Source: a virus. Taken from it: DNA of 64,000 nt. Under the pieces are notes generated by a model. The model saw nothing but the letters and a program-made list of their open reading frames with translations, was not told the origin of the DNA and searched no databases. Where the stretch lies: IMG/VR virus record IMGVR_UViG_3300025012_000053, positions 1 to 64,000 of that record; one strand, given 5' to 3'. This document shows, piece by piece, positions 21,401-27,659 of the stretch (its first letter is position 1; each line of letters begins with the position of its first letter). Both the position numbers and the translations under genes were made by a program.

Positions 21401-22284
21401 ACTATATAAACCTTTGGTACCTCATTAAGAGCTGAGTAATGAACTGCTATAACCTCTATCCTGTCATAATCAGTATCTATATTTTCTATCTTTATTACTA
21501 TTCCTTTGCCTGAAGATTGATTAGCTCCTGAAGCATTAAGACGATCTGCACCTTTAAATGAAATAGTATTCTGCAGGGACATAGAACTTGTTGTCAGCGG
21601 TATCATCCTACATAATGGAGAGAAGTTGCTGGCCGGACCATTAAGTTTATAAAGACGATATCCATATTGAACCATACCAACAGGGATACTTCCACTTACC
21701 ATTTGCATGAATTCCGGGGTAGAAAGATCCATCTTCTGTACTATATTGAACTCATCAGGATCAAGATATGAGTTGCTTCCTGATTTTATCAATCCGTCAT
21801 CTGTAAGATAAGTTGCTACATTGGCATAACGAAGATCATTGTAATTATCACTCCAGTAGATCTTGACTATATCCTCATTCTCATAAAATGAAAGAGCATC
21901 TTCAATAGGATTCTGCATTGAGAAGTTAAGGATCCCGGAATAAAGAAGCCTGATATCAGCCATCACTATCTGATCATCCGCAAAATCAGTTTCCCATATC
22001 TTTCCATTAGAAGCAGTAGGAGAAGGAGTATCATCATCAGTAGTAAAGAGTATCATCTTGTCTCTTACTCTAACACTACCTATTATCCTGTGATTTGTAG
22101 CTCCTATTGAATCAAAGTCCCCATCTAACGGATAATTACCCTTTATGATTGTAAGTCCTCCATTACGAGCAGGATCATTGCCAGTGATACGAAAGTTACG
22201 ACAGTCATACATGCTTTCATTATCAACCTTGTTAAAAGCTGTATCCCTGTCAAGCTTCTTATATGTATTCTTAAATACAGGCAT
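15409..22284 (-). CDS. Tail muzzle/nozzle-type protein with fibronectin-like repeats and C-terminal FISUMP domain (2291 aa)
   Basis: Residues 1 to ~1190 are beta-rich with repeated Tyr/Asp/Gly turns, and begin MPVFKNTYKKLDRDTAFNKV. Size and position after a ring-type gene and before cargo genes fit the crAss-like tail muzzle (the T7 gp12-like nozzle role). Residues ~1195-2085 contain nine consecutive ~95-residue modules, most with a TYYVRAYAxNSxGxxYG-like strand and an upstream GGxxITxxGxCx segment, typical of Bacteroidetes fibronectin-III-like repeats. Residues ~2090-2291 form a FISUMP domain (GRRWIIQNFKG, YGRYYNGYAA, GWRVPTIADW, LPGGS, GSYWCSDS). This domain is common on Bacteroidetes surface proteins and suggests an adhesin displayed at the tail tip. 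The next gene upstream ends 3 nt away. Confidence 0.7.
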   Translation of the reverse strand: MPVFKNTYKKLDRDTAFNKVDNESMYDCRNFRITGNDPARNGGLTIIKGNYPLDGDFDSIGATNHRIIGSVRVRDKMILFTTDDDTPSPTASNGKIWETDFADDQIVMADIRLLYSGILNFSMQNPIEDALSFYENEDIVKIYWSDNYNDLRYANVATYLTDDGLIKSGSNSYLDPDEFNIVQKMDLSTPEFMQMVSGSIPVGMVQYGYRLYKLNGPASNFSPLCRMIPLTTSSMSLQNTISFKGADRLNASGANQSSGKGIVIKIENIDTDYDRIEVIAVHYSALNEVPKVYIVEVKPVDSTVYITDDGLYNSGEYLYSEFVMINNPFRCKSIAAKFNILFATGIKQNEFDFDYDARAYRYASTRSCYLYETDGGYWMNSLTYGNTWLKYNSSGVNIDSVDSIDDLPFDIDAICKSNDITFDSQGTNFAFHQDGTTRGGEGPNVSYIFQSVNEKPIDNLGNNKTFGVVPVAVPNYYNGPESPVFNQSIRTLTRGEIYRVGCVGFDDKGRPSPVKWIGDIRTPEHGTDVSGKTGSSYTSLGATNSWPIEIVFTLTNLPTEVKYVQIVYVKRTDDNKTVKLQGNLSWIYPYNGSEWIVGKPSYSSTSAYSGLAAIPKKHLVMFSPEISFYKNFTQSSNDFLQLIGTCTGVNNAYGTQHEALKYHTPVSLALGKWYAVQESRMQNAAVTPDVEAISTSFGDIPNFIPISGWTAPSGVRKLGNLGTSLLIKLGTALDVSGIIAADKYMIANYRTNLYGSQYGGHSYEDRTKNEYIAAGDIVAVSTGNATAYFNQGDTYIAYTDHLTSYYNEWYQKASGIASVDTFASVVMFPCETSVNLAYRLDDCWHRIFDNVPTAYWIREKGNAEFTETISNADGITYLNNWTDLYLENTVYKRTADAKKFLPAPFDYNPEYYNDCLVMASNMKEGRETIDPWTQWLSNESIIVNKTFGPVNKLAAWKNYLLFFQDNAVGSLSVMDRSVISDTEGKSTTLGQGEILQRYDYISTKIGLSTKFSIAESINGIYWYDHKRRTINRFLNNLENISTIRGINSYLNGISDVYSNSDNIMSLNLNNTGFFMVFNPMYNEIWFIIKNHADAGIALIFNEVIDAFTGFADTLAYFYMIYDNKLFSAYSKHLYKEDYGYPGQYFGKYFDSFVEVIVNPMPNIVATFTNFEISSEVYLADLPELVSNINAPSLETEDITTPTSTGCVSGGDIISNGGIPIIAKGVCYGPTADPTIDVNSHTSDGTGSADYASTVTGLLPANTYYVRAYATNSVGTGYGSNKIHKTTIPPVILLTAISNIGEEEATTGWTLVEDGGDSPLTCGLCWSTSPNPTILDDNYTILTGVEGVVEYTITGLTDTTQYYVRAFAINSLSATPVYSDEKSFNTTNLFVPTLTTNAVDQIGISSARSGGVITNDGGAEITEKGLCYSLVDPPTTADDIVTAGTGSDSFSADMEGLTDNTQYYVRAYAINKKGTGYSATSRGFSTLDLDYATVLTTEPTVLSHVSIRAGGNVTHDGNALGGVTQRGIAYGTSTNPTIAGDHIDSGTGEGTFSVDITGLSQGTTYYMRAYAVNSEGVSYGTNWARTTTVYTTASVETNEITVFGSSTATAGGNVLSGNGSTVYERGIYYCIDDYSDPVADGVKVADTGTGLGSFDIALTGLLSGRGYHVMAYAMNSVGTAYGVRKSFTTINVSPPNVSTADVTSIDYTTATCGGTITSDGGDPVTARGVCWKTSSGPTTSDSKTIDGSGIGTFVSSITSLSPGTLYYVRAYATNGAGTSYGDEKIFSSKTQTAPVLSQYNATSITAIGATLSAILLSTGGAAITRFGFCWNTSGSPTVADSYNDCITEFSHIMNSGSDGITYYVRAYAQNSVDITYSNEISFTTIAYYVPTVVTNAYSGLTTVSVVLNGNATSDGGVAITEKGFFFGTDPVAYNNPKYDDGDSGTGSYSVTRSSLTPGETYYAAAYATNSKGDGYGAPITIVMNENVAPTVTTDSITGIGYTEAGANGNVIYAGGSGLTITGRGFCVGTSPDPTVQNYSSGSGIGSFYKLIDNLPNGTTHYIRAYAVNSVALVGYGENLTFTTATPPITGPLTDNAGYEYDTIDVAGRRWIIQNFKGTKFVNGGSIIASALSYNTLQNAIIPYIADFTPITDQLSTYGRYYNGYAAQSANNIAYLTRSGALETGWRVPTIADWMALVAALGGSSLAGGAMKEVGTAHWTSPNTGATNSSGYTALPGGSVFVGYNTFSELGLKGSYWCSDSDMTITFYHSYAAITYEARDIVDCFNIRLCKTL

Positions 22285-22286
22285 CG

Positions 22287-23021
22287 TTATGGAGTACTTG
22301 GCAGATCATGATAAGTAACATTAGGTTTTGTATACCCAGAATAATCTTCTGTTATTTCATCAATATTCTCGGGATCGCTTGTCATTATTGTAGGGAGTAC
22401 CTGGGTAAAGTATTTTGTCCACATACGTCTTCTTTCCGGACCTATTATTCTTAAAGAATTCTGTGCACTGCCTACATACCATAACCATTCCTTTTCGCTA
22501 TGAGAGTATACCTTATCACTTATCTTATCTTTTCTCCAGAGTTTATGATCGATACGATAAGTAACGAATGCCCTTACTGCTTCGATGACTCTTTCGTTAT
22601 CCGGGACCATAGGAAAACCATGATCATCAATCATGAATGCCTTATATGCAAGTTCAAGAGTAGCTGTCTCTTCGCTGATATCAATATACTGATCCTTTAC
22701 TACATAAGTAGGGGATCCGTAATCCTTATTTACATTGCCACTATACGTGTATATCTGTTTTGAGGTTGAGTCTCTGACACCATTCACAAGTATTTCTACA
22801 AAGTCAATAGGAAGATTGCCTCTATAATCAACACATTCTACATGAGGAGTAAGGATGTCAAGACCGGTTATCTTTGACTGATATATGGCAGGAGCTGCAA
22901 TAAGTCCAAGAGCTTTGCCTATCCAGGAGATAGCATCTGACCAGTCAAGTTCATGAGCATAACCCTCATTCTGGTAGACCTCTTCTATTACTCTGTAAAC
23001 GGAAACAAATTTATCAGCCAT
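22287..23021 (-). CDS. Tail ring-type protein (244 aa)
   Basis: The N-terminal helix MADKFVSVYRVIEEVYQNEG and a later helix pattern around residues 145-190 (an RAFVTYRI segment, then a cluster of basic and aromatic residues) resemble the four-helix ring proteins stacked under the portal in crAss-like phages. It lies immediately upstream of the muzzle gene, with a 2-nt gap, matching the order ring protein then muzzle. No enzymatic motif is seen. The ring call rests on size, helical pattern and position. Confidence 0.55.
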   Translation of the reverse strand: MADKFVSVYRVIEEVYQNEGYAHELDWSDAISWIGKALGLIAAPAIYQSKITGLDILTPHVECVDYRGNLPIDFVEILVNGVRDSTSKQIYTYSGNVNKDYGSPTYVVKDQYIDISEETATLELAYKAFMIDDHGFPMVPDNERVIEAVRAFVTYRIDHKLWRKDKISDKVYSHSEKEWLWYVGSAQNSLRIIGPERRRMWTKYFTQVLPTIMTSDPENIDEITEDYSGYTKPNVTYHDLPSTP

Positions 23022-23032
23022 GATATTATAAT

Positions 23033-23344
23033 TTAGTCAACAGACAATAACCCGGAAATATTAGACAGGCTGTTGATCATGTCTGATACTTCCTCTTTAT
23101 CTTTCTTATCTTTATTCTTAAGATTTTCCATAGGATTATCTTTTGAAATGTATTTTTTGCATTCATTTTTCCACTTACGGTTATCTCCTTCTCCTTCATA
23201 CCATTCTTTTGATATTGTAATTACCCATCCGTTTTCTACTTCTTCTCCACTTACATTTTTGGTTACACCGTCAACTTCCTTGGAGAACCTGAAAGACTGT
23301 TTTACATTTTCCATAATTGGCGATATTGATTTTGCATCATTCAT
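23033..23344 (-). CDS. Small hypothetical protein in the tail cluster (103 aa)
   Basis: A short charged protein with a predicted beta-hairpin centre (GWVITISKEWYEGEG) and a Lys/Asp/Glu-rich segment near residues 65-85. It overlaps the end of the upstream 176-aa gene by 8 nt, which implies translational coupling. No family is recognised. A chaperone or small tail-joining role is possible from location only. Confidence 0.5.
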   Translation of the reverse strand: MNDAKSISPIMENVKQSFRFSKEVDGVTKNVSGEEVENGWVITISKEWYEGEGDNRKWKNECKKYISKDNPMENLKNKDKKDKEEVSDMINSLSNISGLLSVD

Positions 23345-23867
23345 AATAATCTATTTTTCTTTCTCCCTGCAGTACTTTTGCAAGATGACGGTTATTTGAA
23401 AACGTGAACACTAATGAATACAGACTCCTATTTACGGCATTACTTCCCTTTTTACTCCAGTATAACATGAATCCATATCCATCTGTATGTTCATTAAGAA
23501 AATAAACCAGTGGTTTCTTCCTTATCTCCTTCAACTCTTCTTTTGTCTTCCCGGGATATTCTCTGTTCCATAAACTTTTTGATGATGGCCAATCGATACT
23601 TAATCCCTTTTTATCAACAGTACCATCATCATTAATATGAGGAGATTTCTTATATTTTTTTATCCTTACAAATCCAAGACGAAGAGGCATCTTAAACTCA
23701 ATTGCTTCATCAATGATCAGCGAAGATAGTTTTTTATTAGAGTCTTTAAGAATTGCACTGAACTTCTTATAGTCAAGGAATGCAGAACTATTCCTTTCGT
23801 CCCTTGTGAATTTCTTCTTAAAGAACTTATATATCTCAGGCAGACCATATCTTTCTTTATTCTTCAT
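23337..23867 (-). CDS. Conserved-looking tail-cluster protein (176 aa)
   Basis: A basic protein beginning MKNKERYGLPEIYKFFKKKF, with a C-terminal half that reads as mixed alpha/beta (YGFMLYWSKKG, LYSLVFTF). It overlaps its neighbours on both sides (8 nt and 11 nt) and lies between two tail-ring or hub-type genes. Small proteins with similar starts occur at this position in crAss-like phages, where tail-hub components are encoded, but I cannot assign a name. No catalytic motif is visible. Confidence 0.5.
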   Translation of the reverse strand: MKNKERYGLPEIYKFFKKKFTRDERNSSAFLDYKKFSAILKDSNKKLSSLIIDEAIEFKMPLRLGFVRIKKYKKSPHINDDGTVDKKGLSIDWPSSKSLWNREYPGKTKEELKEIRKKPLVYFLNEHTDGYGFMLYWSKKGSNAVNRSLYSLVFTFSNNRHLAKVLQGERKIDYYE

Positions 23868-24570
23868 TAGAAGTAACTTTTAATGTCTCACTTGCATCAT
23901 TAACCTTATCTGTAGGCGCTCCTGTTACTAATGGAAAGTTATCCTTTGTTATCCTATCCCTGATATAGTTCCACATCCATTCATTCATAGGATAATCATC
24001 ATCATCGGAATAACAAGCCGTGCCATCTACATGCATAAAGTTTGCAAGTTGCTCGGGATCATAAAATATTCCGCGGTACTTAAGATATCTCATGTACTTA
24101 AGAAAACTTCCGCTCTCCATATCTTTCGCGATAAGGAGAAATCTTAATCCATGGCGGAATACAAATATCTGTCTTGAGTTCCATCTTCCATTTCCACCAA
24201 ATCTGGCCCTGGCAATATTAACATATGAAAAACGATGAGCTATCTCATCTACAGGACCTACTTCCAAAATACCATCTCCATTGTTAAGTTCTATAGTCTT
24301 AGGGATATCATTGACTGTTCTTAAAACACTATACCCGGTAAGATGTACCGGATGTAATGATCTGTCACATACTTCCAATGGATCAATGACCGTTTGTATT
24401 ATCTGTTCGTCGATATCATGATTTTTATTCATGTCATTACGAAGCCATAATGCTCTTTGATTATTGATCCAGAACTTTATAAGACGATCATCAAGCTTGT
24501 CGTCATCATAGAGATTAAGCTGACGGATCCTGAGTCTTACCTCATATATATAATGTGAAAAAGAACTCAT
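23857..24570 (-). CDS. Tail hub or ring-type structural protein (237 aa)
   Basis: The start at 24570 (MSSFSHYIYEVRLRIRQLNL) was chosen over an upstream ATG at 24636 because it follows the spanin stop codon and places a typical crAss-like N-terminus first. The segment LYDDDKLDDRLIKFWINNQR matches a pattern I recall from crAss-like tail proteins that reads as two helices with conserved Asp and Trp. The C-terminal half holds an acidic stretch (YSDDDDYP). The gene separates the lysis cassette from the muzzle cluster, so tail genes flank the lysis genes. Confidence 0.55.
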   Translation of the reverse strand: MSSFSHYIYEVRLRIRQLNLYDDDKLDDRLIKFWINNQRALWLRNDMNKNHDIDEQIIQTVIDPLEVCDRSLHPVHLTGYSVLRTVNDIPKTIELNNGDGILEVGPVDEIAHRFSYVNIARARFGGNGRWNSRQIFVFRHGLRFLLIAKDMESGSFLKYMRYLKYRGIFYDPEQLANFMHVDGTACYSDDDDYPMNEWMWNYIRDRITKDNFPLVTGAPTDKVNDASETLKVTSNEE

Positions 24571-24586
24571 GATATAGTTTATTAAG

Positions 24587-25105
24587 TTATTTTTTAAAAA
24601 CAAACAACCTGAGTACAACATAACCCAAACCTGCAACTATCACAAAAATCCACAACCAGAATGCAACTTTAAAAACCTTTGGAGTATACTTCTCTTTTAC
24701 AACAATGGTTTGCTTTTCATTCTTGTACTTGTATTCCCAGTGCTTTGATACCTTGTCTGCGCTATCAAGTTTAAAAGTTATTACCTGATCTTTCTGTTGC
24801 AGTTCCATCTTTAACCGGGAATTATCTATCCATGCCTTAGCAATTGCATAGGTATTTTCAAGGATTATCGGAGATATATTAATCTTTTCAGGTATTCCTG
24901 GAATCGGTTTATCTTTCCGTATAGTATCTCCTGGGATCTTATAAGGAACATCCCTGTCCCTGTAAATGATTGAATCTTTAACGACAATACTATCCTTAGT
25001 CTCTGTAACGGACTGAGGAGGAAATTTGCTGGCACATTTACGTTGTGTAACACAACTGCCTAAAAACAGGATTAAAATAGCTAATAAGAGTAGTTTTGTT
25101 TTCAT
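24587..25105 (-). CDS. Unimolecular spanin (u-spanin, 172 aa)
   Basis: The N-terminus is a lipoprotein signal: MKTKLLLLAILILFLGSC, with lipobox LGSC and modified cysteine C18. The C-terminus (residues ~146-170) is a hydrophobic transmembrane segment (AFWLWIFVIVAGLGYVV) followed by FKK. A beta-rich and helical periplasmic linker separates them. One outer-membrane lipid anchor plus one inner-membrane helix in the same chain is the defining layout of u-spanins, which fuse the two membranes in the last step of lysis of Gram-negative hosts. It overlaps the amidase gene stop by 4 nt, completing the order holin, endolysin, spanin. Confidence 0.8.
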   Translation of the reverse strand: MKTKLLLLAILILFLGSCVTQRKCASKFPPQSVTETKDSIVVKDSIIYRDRDVPYKIPGDTIRKDKPIPGIPEKINISPIILENTYAIAKAWIDNSRLKMELQQKDQVITFKLDSADKVSKHWEYKYKNEKQTIVVKEKYTPKVFKVAFWLWIFVIVAGLGYVVLRLFVFKK

Positions 25106-25545
25106 ATTTTATTAAGTGTATTCATTTGCAATTTTGTAAGTCCTGCACAATGCGGCTTATTTTTAGGATCAACATCCGAGTGCTGTTTGACTATTATCTC
25201 TCCAAATTGTTTCCTTAGTTTTCGTGTCTCAAAATCAAGCGCCCGGATCTGAGAATCTGAGAATGTACCGGATAACCCTATCAGGCAAAGTCCGACTGCC
25301 ATATTATAACCGAAAGCATGAGCCCCCTTTTCGTCAAGTTCAAAATCATTATCATCATCCAAAGGCCTTCCGGTTTCTATATGTCCGTCATATTCCATGT
25401 GCATCTTAAACGGAGACAACCTACCATTAAGGATGACATAGTGATAGGCAATAGTTTCAAAACCACGTTCTAAATGCCATTTTGTTATCGCTGCTGCATT
25501 ACCCCAGGAACTATCCGAGCAATGCACTATTACAAGAACTGCCAT
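25102..25545 (-). CDS. N-acetylmuramoyl-L-alanine amidase endolysin (147 aa)
   Basis: A compact T7-lysozyme-like amidase_2 domain that cleaves the bond between MurNAc and L-alanine in peptidoglycan. Visible residues are H8 in IVHCSDS, Y34/H35 in AYHYVI, the GAHAFGYN segment at 74-81, H122 in QHSDVDP, K130 and C133. H8, H122 and C133 fit the zinc ligands, and Y34 and K130 the catalytic Tyr and Lys of the family. There is no signal peptide, so access to the wall would depend on the adjacent holin, whose stop overlaps this ATG. Length is typical for the single-domain enzyme. Confidence 0.92.
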   Translation of the reverse strand: MAVLVIVHCSDSSWGNAAAITKWHLERGFETIAYHYVILNGRLSPFKMHMEYDGHIETGRPLDDDNDFELDEKGAHAFGYNMAVGLCLIGLSGTFSDSQIRALDFETRKLRKQFGEIIVKQHSDVDPKNKPHCAGLTKLQMNTLNKI

Positions 25546-25817
25546 TATACCGTTTGTTTCTTCTCAGTTTCAGTTGTCGTTTTGGATGAGGTTGTTTTCA
25601 TCTGATTGAAAAATTCGGCCGTTACCGCACCTATACAAAACAGGATAACTCCGACTGTTGCATAAAGGATCTGAGGGTCAATACTTGCACCCCCGATATT
25701 AGCCTTTACCTCCATAAAGAAGATAAATACAAAGATGTACATTACAAGCCTTTTGCTACTTGCTGAGTCTCCCTGGTCCTGAAAAAACCCGGCAAACCAC
25801 GAAATAAACTTTTTCAT
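25545..25817 (-). CDS. Holin (90 aa, two transmembrane segments)
   Basis: Two hydrophobic segments at residues ~26-43 and ~49-70 are separated by a short loop, and the C-terminal tail is charged and Thr/Lys-rich. This is a class II-like holin topology. The gene lies directly upstream of the amidase and overlaps it by one base, the expected place for the pore-former that releases or triggers the endolysin. The family name is not certain, but function is well supported by size, topology and context. Confidence 0.75.
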   Translation of the reverse strand: MKKFISWFAGFFQDQGDSASSKRLVMYIFVFIFFMEVKANIGGASIDPQILYATVGVILFCIGAVTAEFFNQMKTTSSKTTTETEKKQTV

Positions 25818-25818
25818 C

Positions 25819-26010
25819 TCAATTATATATTAGTTCAACCATATCATACATCGCTAAAAGATAAGCATCTGCACAGACTTTATTTTTCTCAGGGTCATCA
25901 GGGAAAAACCTGTCTGCCACCTGCTGAGCCTTAATACCCATTTCATAACGGACCTTATCAACACTCCTCAAAGGACTCCTGTTTTTAATATAGTTTTCAA
26001 ACTCTGTCAT
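25819..26010 (-). CDS. Small hypothetical protein in lysis cassette (63 aa)
   Basis: A soluble 63-residue protein, predicted helical (SVDKVRYEMGIKAQQVADRF). It overlaps the upstream lipoprotein gene by 4 nt and ends 1 nt before the holin gene. No motif identifies it. A regulator of lysis timing is possible but is inferred only from its neighbours. Confidence 0.5.
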   Translation of the reverse strand: MTEFENYIKNRSPLRSVDKVRYEMGIKAQQVADRFFPDDPEKNKVCADAYLLAMYDMVELIYN

Positions 26011-26513
26011 TTCAATATCGCTAAATCAAAAGTATCAGTGTAAGAAACAAACCTTTGCCTTACACCGGCAGAATCCCACGAAGCGACAACAAGGATATTC
26101 CGAGTGAACACGCTGTCAATCATTCCTACCATCCGATCAGCAGTGTCGTAAAGTAGCTGGCTCTTTTTAAGCAACTCATCAACTGAAGCGATAGGAACGG
26201 TTATCCGGGGTGTGATAGTATCCAGCAGAGTAACTCTGAATGTTTCTGATGTTGATTTGCCGTTCGTGCCGGTGGCTTTTAAAGTGACTGTAACGACCTT
26301 ATTAGTTGCTGATAGTATTGTTCCGGGTGCAGGAGTTTGAGTCAGAGAATAACCAAAACAACCCGCTGTTACTTTTGCCTGTAGTTTGTAATCCGGTAAC
26401 TGTGCTTTACAATACTGATCAACATAAACATATTGATCTGATATTTGCGCTATGGTACACACGGGACTGCACCCGCAAAGAATCACGACTAAAAAGAATA
26501 GTATTTTTTTCAT
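26007..26513 (-). CDS. Exported lipoprotein of unknown function (168 aa)
   Basis: The N-terminus MKKILFFLVVILCGCSPVC is a signal sequence with a plausible lipobox (LCGC, modified C15). Residues ~50-110 look like a beta-sandwich of the HYR or cadherin-like type, with the pattern TNKVVTVTLKATGTNGKS. The C-terminal third is mixed. It sits among membrane proteins upstream of the holin, so it probably acts at the outer or inner membrane of the infected cell. Both a lysis role and superinfection exclusion fit; the sequence does not decide between them. Confidence 0.6.
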   Translation of the reverse strand: MKKILFFLVVILCGCSPVCTIAQISDQYVYVDQYCKAQLPDYKLQAKVTAGCFGYSLTQTPAPGTILSATNKVVTVTLKATGTNGKSTSETFRVTLLDTITPRITVPIASVDELLKKSQLLYDTADRMVGMIDSVFTRNILVVASWDSAGVRQRFVSYTDTFDLAILK

Positions 26514-26797
26514 CTCTTATAAAGTAAAGTCAATATATACATTATAATTGGCTGTAAAAGTAACCATACTCCGAGTCCGATGTAAACCAACCGTGATAAA
26601 CTTTTGATCTCCCGTTCAACCAGCTTCATTTCATCTTTATTAACAAATGTCTCATTCTGCTTTACAAGTTGCAAATGTATGTTGTTCATTCCATTAAGTC
26701 TGGTATTCATTAGCTTCCGTGCAAGTTTCCGAGCCTTGCTCATGTCCTTGAACTTCTGCTCAAAGTATTTCTTTAAGGTTTTAATTGTCCAACTCAT
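26510..26797 (-). CDS. Coiled-coil protein with C-terminal transmembrane helix (95 aa)
   Basis: An amphipathic basic N-terminal half (residues ~5-70) leads into one transmembrane helix at ~71-90 (YIGLGVWLLLQPIIMYILTL), ending in YKR. The topology resembles XhlA-type haemolysin/holin accessory proteins. It overlaps both neighbours by 4 nt, so expression is coupled with the lysis block. The next gene upstream has the same overall plan, suggesting a functional pair. Confidence 0.55.
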   Translation of the reverse strand: MSWTIKTLKKYFEQKFKDMSKARKLARKLMNTRLNGMNNIHLQLVKQNETFVNKDEMKLVEREIKSLSRLVYIGLGVWLLLQPIIMYILTLLYKR

Positions 26798-27303
26798 TTC
26801 TTATTCTTCACTTTTGTAATTATGAACATATAAGCAGAATCAGTGGGCCAATAATAAATCTTAGTCGTATCATTGAACACCACCGGCTCACCCCTGTTGT
26901 TAGTGATAAATGGTGTACCAAGATTCTGAATTTCTTTTTTTGTTATCGCTACATCTGCTGGCACGGCCTTATTCCTGAGAATATTGAACACCCCTAATAT
27001 AATCGAAACAGCAATACCTATGATTACTACCCACCGTCCTGCACTTGCCCTGCGGTCTTCCTTGTCATCCTTTGCTCTTCTTTCCAGTGCTTTCTTGCCT
27101 GTCAGTTCATCCCTTAACTCCTCAATGGTAGCTTTTTGAACACAATGAACAACCGAGTGCGGAAGGTTCTCACTGATCTTTATCTCATGCCTCGTCACAG
27201 ATCCATTAAGCTGGTCTAAATGATCATTTATGGAAGTCAGTTTATCATTCAGAGCCTTAAACTCTGATTCAAGATAAAGGCGGTAGTCGGCGTTACCTGG
27301 CAT
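26794..27303 (-). CDS. Coiled-coil membrane protein with central TM helix and extracytoplasmic tail (169 aa)
   Basis: Residues ~5-85 are a predicted coiled coil (FKALNDKLTSINDHLDQLNG and a later Lys/Glu/Arg-rich helix). A single hydrophobic helix at ~91-110 (WVVIIGIAVSIILGVFNIL) is followed by a ~58-residue tail. The positive residues before the helix predict a cytoplasmic N-terminus and an external tail. The plan resembles XhlA-like accessory holin proteins, but the tail is longer than usual. It is placed upstream of a second coiled-coil/TM protein and the lysis genes. Confidence 0.55.
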   Translation of the reverse strand: MPGNADYRLYLESEFKALNDKLTSINDHLDQLNGSVTRHEIKISENLPHSVVHCVQKATIEELRDELTGKKALERRAKDDKEDRRASAGRWVVIIGIAVSIILGVFNILRNKAVPADVAITKKEIQNLGTPFITNNRGEPVVFNDTTKIYYWPTDSAYMFIITKVKNKK

Positions 27304-27328
27304 ATCATTCGAGTTTCTTCTGAGTTAC

Positions 27329-27658
27329 TTATGGAGCCTGAATTTTCTTCTGCTTAGCCTTGAATAATTCATAAATGCCGGATGATAGAAATATACCAAT
27401 AAAAAAACATATTGCAAGGTCCCCGACAAAAGCAACTCCATCAGGCAATGCAGGAAGATATTTATTCAGGTCAATCGTAATACCTCCTGCCATTAATAGA
27501 ATCATTAATACAAGGTCAAACATTACTATAGCAAGCGACTCAGGCCAGTTATCTTTAATCCAGAATATTGGAGATAACTTAGTTGTCTGGTCCGTTCTGT
27601 TGATGTACTTTAATATAAAATAAAGTACAATTCCCAAAATGTTTAATAAGATTTTCAT
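27329..27658 (-). CDS. Multi-pass membrane protein, possible second holin (109 aa)
   Basis: Three hydrophobic stretches are visible: residues ~1-18, ~42-62 (SLAIVMFDLVLMILLMAGGI) and ~77-98 (FVGDLAICFFIGIFLSSGIY), with a basic C-terminus (KAKQKKIQAP). Size and topology fit a holin or antiholin. It is separated from the proven lysis genes by four small genes, so a role as antiholin or membrane accessory is equally possible. Confidence 0.5.
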   Translation of the reverse strand: MKILLNILGIVLYFILKYINRTDQTTKLSPIFWIKDNWPESLAIVMFDLVLMILLMAGGITIDLNKYLPALPDGVAFVGDLAICFFIGIFLSSGIYELFKAKQKKIQAP

Positions 27659-27659
27659 G

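Noticed and set aside
24571-24636. Longer N-terminus for the 237-aa tail protein
   Set aside because: It would overlap the spanin coding sequence by 50 nt and adds a segment unlike related tail proteins; the ATG at 24570 sits just after the spanin stop.
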